Positions 61,724-64,000 of a stretch of DNA of 64,000 bases are shown here, in pieces. The stretch comes from Flavobacterium sp. GTDB lineage: Bacteria > Bacteroidota > Bacteroidia > Flavobacteriales > Flavobacteriaceae. The translations under genes were made by a program, and so were the position numbers. The stretch spans positions 103,602 to 167,601 of the forward strand of contig DNNO01000021.1 of the NCBI GenBank assembly GCA_003497625.1, given 5' to 3'. Below the pieces are notes generated by a model. It did no database searches. It was not told the DNA's origin and was given only the letters and a program-made list of their open reading frames with translations. Position 1 is the first letter of the stretch. Each line of letters begins with the position of its first letter.

Positions 61724-63643
61724 TTAATCTATTTTATACACTCTGTTTTTGTACATATTGCTCGAAGCCACTATATGAGCAAGTGCATCTTTGGCTAATT
61801 CTTCGTTTAAAGCAACCGGAATTAACTCAGTATCACTCTTAACTTTAAACTGTAATGGTTTTGCATTAGGATTTAAAATTACAATATCATCATCCACTCT
61901 AAAGGCATAGGTTTCATGGAACAACATAATGGTTCTTCCTTTTGTTCCTTTTGGTAATTTTAGTAAATTTCTTCCAGGCATTGGTGATTTAGTTGTAATA
62001 CCAGATAAAGCTAAAACCGTTGATGGAATATCCATTTGACTTGCTAAATTTTCATAGGTAATGCCTTTCTCCACATTAGGCGCAATGATTAAAGCCGGAA
62101 TATGAAATTTATTAACTGGAACCAAATTTTTGCCATACGTTCTGGTATTATGGTCGGCAATAACCACAAAAATAGTGTTTTTATAATAGGCTTCTTTTTT
62201 AGCCAATTCAAAGAACTTACCAATTGAAAAATCGGCATATTTCATAGCGTTATTTACCGTGTTTTTCTTTTTATCGAAAAGCTTAATTCTTCCAGCGGGA
62301 AACTCAAAAGGTTCGTGATTTGAAGTTGAAAACAACAATGAAAAAAACGATTTATTTCCTAAACTTTTAAAATATTCATTGGCTTTAACTGCTAAATCTT
62401 CATCCGAATATCCCCAAGTTCCTTTCATGGCGTGTTTTTTTCCGTCGGAATCAAAATCGGTTTCATCGATAATATTTTTGAAACCATTTCCATTAAAAAA
62501 AGATGCCATATTATCAAAATTTGCCATTCCACCATAAATGAAACTCGTATCATAATTTTGACGACCAAAAGCATCTGCCAATGTAAAAAAACCTTGTTGT
62601 GAACCACTTAATTTAACGATACTTTCGGAAGGATTTGGTAAAAACCCAGAAGTTACTGCTTCGATTCCTCTTACACTTCGTGTTCCGGTACAATATAATT
62701 TTGTAAACAATATACCTTCTTTGGTTAATTCATCAAACTCTGGAGTAAGTTTTAAACCGTGTAAACTACCAACATATTCTGCACCTAAACTTTCTTCTAA
62801 AAGAATAACAACATTGTATTTTGGTTGCGAAACATCAGGTTTTTGAAGATGTAAAAAAGGTACTTCTCCTGGAATAAATTCGGTAACATCCATATACTTT
62901 TTTACACGAGAATAGGCTTCTAATTCATCCATTCTACCGTACTTCTTAACATCACCTTCATTCTTCATTGAATACGCTGCAAAAGCTACTGTATAAAAGG
63001 AATTTAAACCTAATGAGTTCGTCATTTGATCCGAACAAAATATAGCGTTACTTCCGTTGATTGGACGTTTTGAAGTTAAACTACCTCTAGCTCCAAAAAA
63101 TAATAAAAACGCAACTACTGGAAATAAAAGCAACTTGGTTTTATAGTTACTCTCGATAGGATAAAATACTTTTTTTCCATACTTAAAGGCATAAAACAAT
63201 GCAATTCCTAATAAAATTGTAGTGATAATTAAAGAAGGTAAATAGCTTTTAATTAAAGTTCCAACGACTTCTTTGGGATAAATTAAATAATCTAAAAACA
63301 AACGATTTGGTCGCGTGTCGTATTGGTTGATAAAATCTAAAGTGGCTAACTCCATTAATAGAATTAGGAACAAGAAGAAAATGAAGTAAAAGTTAAAGAA
63401 CTTCTTTATTCTATTTAAAATAGTGTTTGGTAAGACAGTTAAGAGTACAAATGGAAGAAAACTTAAATAGCAAAGTAGAATAAGATCAAAACGAAGTCCA
63501 ATACTAAATAATTGAAAATAATTTGGAGTTTCTACAACTCTTTCATTAAAAATTATAAATAAGAAAATTCTATTAAATGTTAAAATAAGTAATCCAATTA
63601 AAATAAAATTAAAAACAGGCTTTAAATAATAGATTTTTCTCAT
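61724..63643 (-). CDS. LTA-synthase-type sulfatase membrane protein
   Basis: 639 aa. Five N-terminal transmembrane helices are at about 10-30, 42-66, 80-105, 132-155 and 168-187, then an extracytoplasmic sulfatase fold: EESLGAEYVG (metal-binding E), CTGTRSVRGIEAV (catalytic Thr), FIYGG, STSNHEPF and VIADHNTR (metal-binding D and H). The family transfers glycerol-phosphate or phosphoethanolamine-like groups; Bacteroidota lack lipoteichoic acid, so the substrate is probably a lipid or envelope glycan. A TACTTTTG box on the minus strand (63676-63669) may be its promoter. Confidence 0.93.
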   Translation of the reverse strand: MRKIYYLKPVFNFILIGLLILTFNRIFLFIIFNERVVETPNYFQLFSIGLRFDLILLCYLSFLPFVLLTVLPNTILNRIKKFFNFYFIFFLFLILLMELATLDFINQYDTRPNRLFLDYLIYPKEVVGTLIKSYLPSLIITTILLGIALFYAFKYGKKVFYPIESNYKTKLLLFPVVAFLLFFGARGSLTSKRPINGSNAIFCSDQMTNSLGLNSFYTVAFAAYSMKNEGDVKKYGRMDELEAYSRVKKYMDVTEFIPGEVPFLHLQKPDVSQPKYNVVILLEESLGAEYVGSLHGLKLTPEFDELTKEGILFTKLYCTGTRSVRGIEAVTSGFLPNPSESIVKLSGSQQGFFTLADAFGRQNYDTSFIYGGMANFDNMASFFNGNGFKNIIDETDFDSDGKKHAMKGTWGYSDEDLAVKANEYFKSLGNKSFFSLLFSTSNHEPFEFPAGRIKLFDKKKNTVNNAMKYADFSIGKFFELAKKEAYYKNTIFVVIADHNTRTYGKNLVPVNKFHIPALIIAPNVEKGITYENLASQMDIPSTVLALSGITTKSPMPGRNLLKLPKGTKGRTIMLFHETYAFRVDDDIVILNPNAKPLQFKVKSDTELIPVALNEELAKDALAHIVASSNMYKNRVYKID

Positions 63644-63726
63644 TTTTTATTGTAAATATTTAGTGAATCAAAAGTATTATAATAATTTTTATAAATAGAA
63701 ATTATAGCTTAATATTTACTTAATAT

Positions 63727-63757
63727 TTTGCATAAGTAGAAATAAAATGTAAATTTG
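63727..63757 (+). promoter_or_regulatory. tRNA-Cys promoter
   Basis: TTTG (63727-63730), 19 bases, TAAATTTG (63750-63757): an exact Bacteroidota -33/-7 pair, with the mature tRNA starting 17 bases on. Confidence 0.8.
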
Positions 63758-63774
63758 CAGTCCGTTCAAATAAT

Positions 63775-63845
63775 GGCGTCGTGGCCGAGCGGCTAGGCAG
63801 CGGTCTGCAAAACCGTCTACCCCGGTTCGAATCCGGGCGATGCCT
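63775..63845 (+). tRNA. tRNA-Cys (GCA)
   Basis: 71 bases fold into a complete cloverleaf: acceptor GGCGTCG/CGATGCC (one G-T pair), a short D arm, anticodon stem GCGGT/ACCGT with loop CTGCAAA (anticodon GCA), and T arm CCCGG-TTCGAAT-CCGGG. The discriminator base is T, the cysteine identity base; CCA is not encoded. Confidence 0.97.
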
Positions 63846-63848
63846 CTA

Positions 63849-63878
63849 AAACCTTCAAGGAAACTTGGAGGTTTTTTT
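63849..63878 (+). terminator. rho-independent terminator of tRNA-Cys
   Basis: AAACCTTCAAG pairs with CTTGGAGGTTT around GAAA (one G-T pair), followed by a T run. It starts 4 bases after the tRNA. Confidence 0.88.
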
Positions 63879-63918
63879 ATGGGATAATTTTTATAAAAAA
63901 TTAATTAAAAGATATATA

Positions 63919-63940
63919 GAATCCGGGCGATGCCTCTAAA
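63919..63940 (+). pseudogene. second copy of the tRNA-Cys 3' end
   Basis: These 22 bases are identical to 63829-63850, which comprise the end of the T arm, the 3' acceptor strand and the following CTAAA. The copy is offset by 90 bases and lacks all upstream tRNA sequence. Confidence 0.9.
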
Positions 63941-63971
63941 GAGTTACTAGAAATAGTAGCTCTTTTTTTTT
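63938..63971 (+). terminator. second terminator, after the tRNA 3' fragment
   Basis: AAAGAGTTACTA pairs with TAGTAGCTCTTT around GAAA (one G-T pair) with a T run of nine. Its stem sequence differs from that of the first terminator. Confidence 0.88.
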
Positions 63972-64000
63972 GTCATTCTGAAAAAATCTAAAAAAATTAA

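Overview
The window is AT-rich chromosomal DNA from a member of the Bacteroidota, almost certainly Flavobacteriaceae and close to Flavobacterium. The evidence is the gene content (MoxR/DUF58/Bat operon, DUF4175, DUF4837, DUF2480, DUF5689 lipoproteins, TonB-dependent receptors, tRNA synthetases of the GltX plus GlnS type), the absence of Shine-Dalgarno sites, and promoter boxes of the Bacteroidota form (TTG, about 19 bases, TAnnTTTG). It looks like core chromosome, without phage or complete insertion sequences. Three parS-like centromere sites beside mnmG suggest an origin-proximal position.

Layout. 1-3955 (minus): Bat-type aerotolerance operon (MoxR, DUF58, BatD-like, vWA). 4132-6224: aldo/keto reductase and an AlbA_2-type protein. 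6221-9903 (minus): a compact signalling module made of two tiny exported proteins with the same C-terminal nonapeptide pattern, a lipoprotein-type TPR histidine kinase, a NarL-type response regulator, a small membrane protein, and two copies of a 46-bp operator-like sequence placed at the same distance from a promoter-like box. 9915-13181: metallophosphatase, outer-membrane barrel, PhnA-like protein, secreted LRR protein. 13350-16744 (minus): ALDH7, 3-hydroxyanthranilate dioxygenase, exported EEP-family nuclease/phosphatase. 16884-21685: TonB-dependent receptor with two lipoproteins carrying acidic surface-export-like signals. 21778-23001: hflX. 23028-30859 (minus): SUF Fe-S assembly operon interrupted by three unrelated small genes, one of which (a 23S-rRNA-intervening-sequence-type four-helix protein) lies between inverted short-period arrays and looks like a mobile cassette. 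31005-39279: metallo-beta-lactamase fold hydrolase, subtilisin-like and M1 peptidases, rnpA, S41 protease, OmpA protein. 39280-43556 (minus): ElaA-type acetyltransferase, DUF4837, MltD-like transglycosylase, pgk. 43713-45785: holB, DoxX, unknown. 45914-55698 (minus): Pif1-like helicase, OmpH/Skp, methyltransferase, mnmG, ybeY, DUF4175. 55875-63643: gltX, barrel protein, SPFH protein, glnS, folB, LTA-synthase-type sulfatase. 63775-63845: tRNA-Cys, followed 90 bases on by a second copy of its 3' end with its own terminator.

The most notable candidate for an undescribed system is the peptide/TPR-kinase module at 6.2-9.9 kb: ligand-sized exported proteins, a probable extracytoplasmic TPR sensor, its response regulator and a shared operator that would close an autoregulatory loop. 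A second theme is a family of short-period arrays (mostly 7-bp units phased on AGT/ACT, one 8-bp set) in intergenic gaps, often as inverted pairs and often touching a stop codon.
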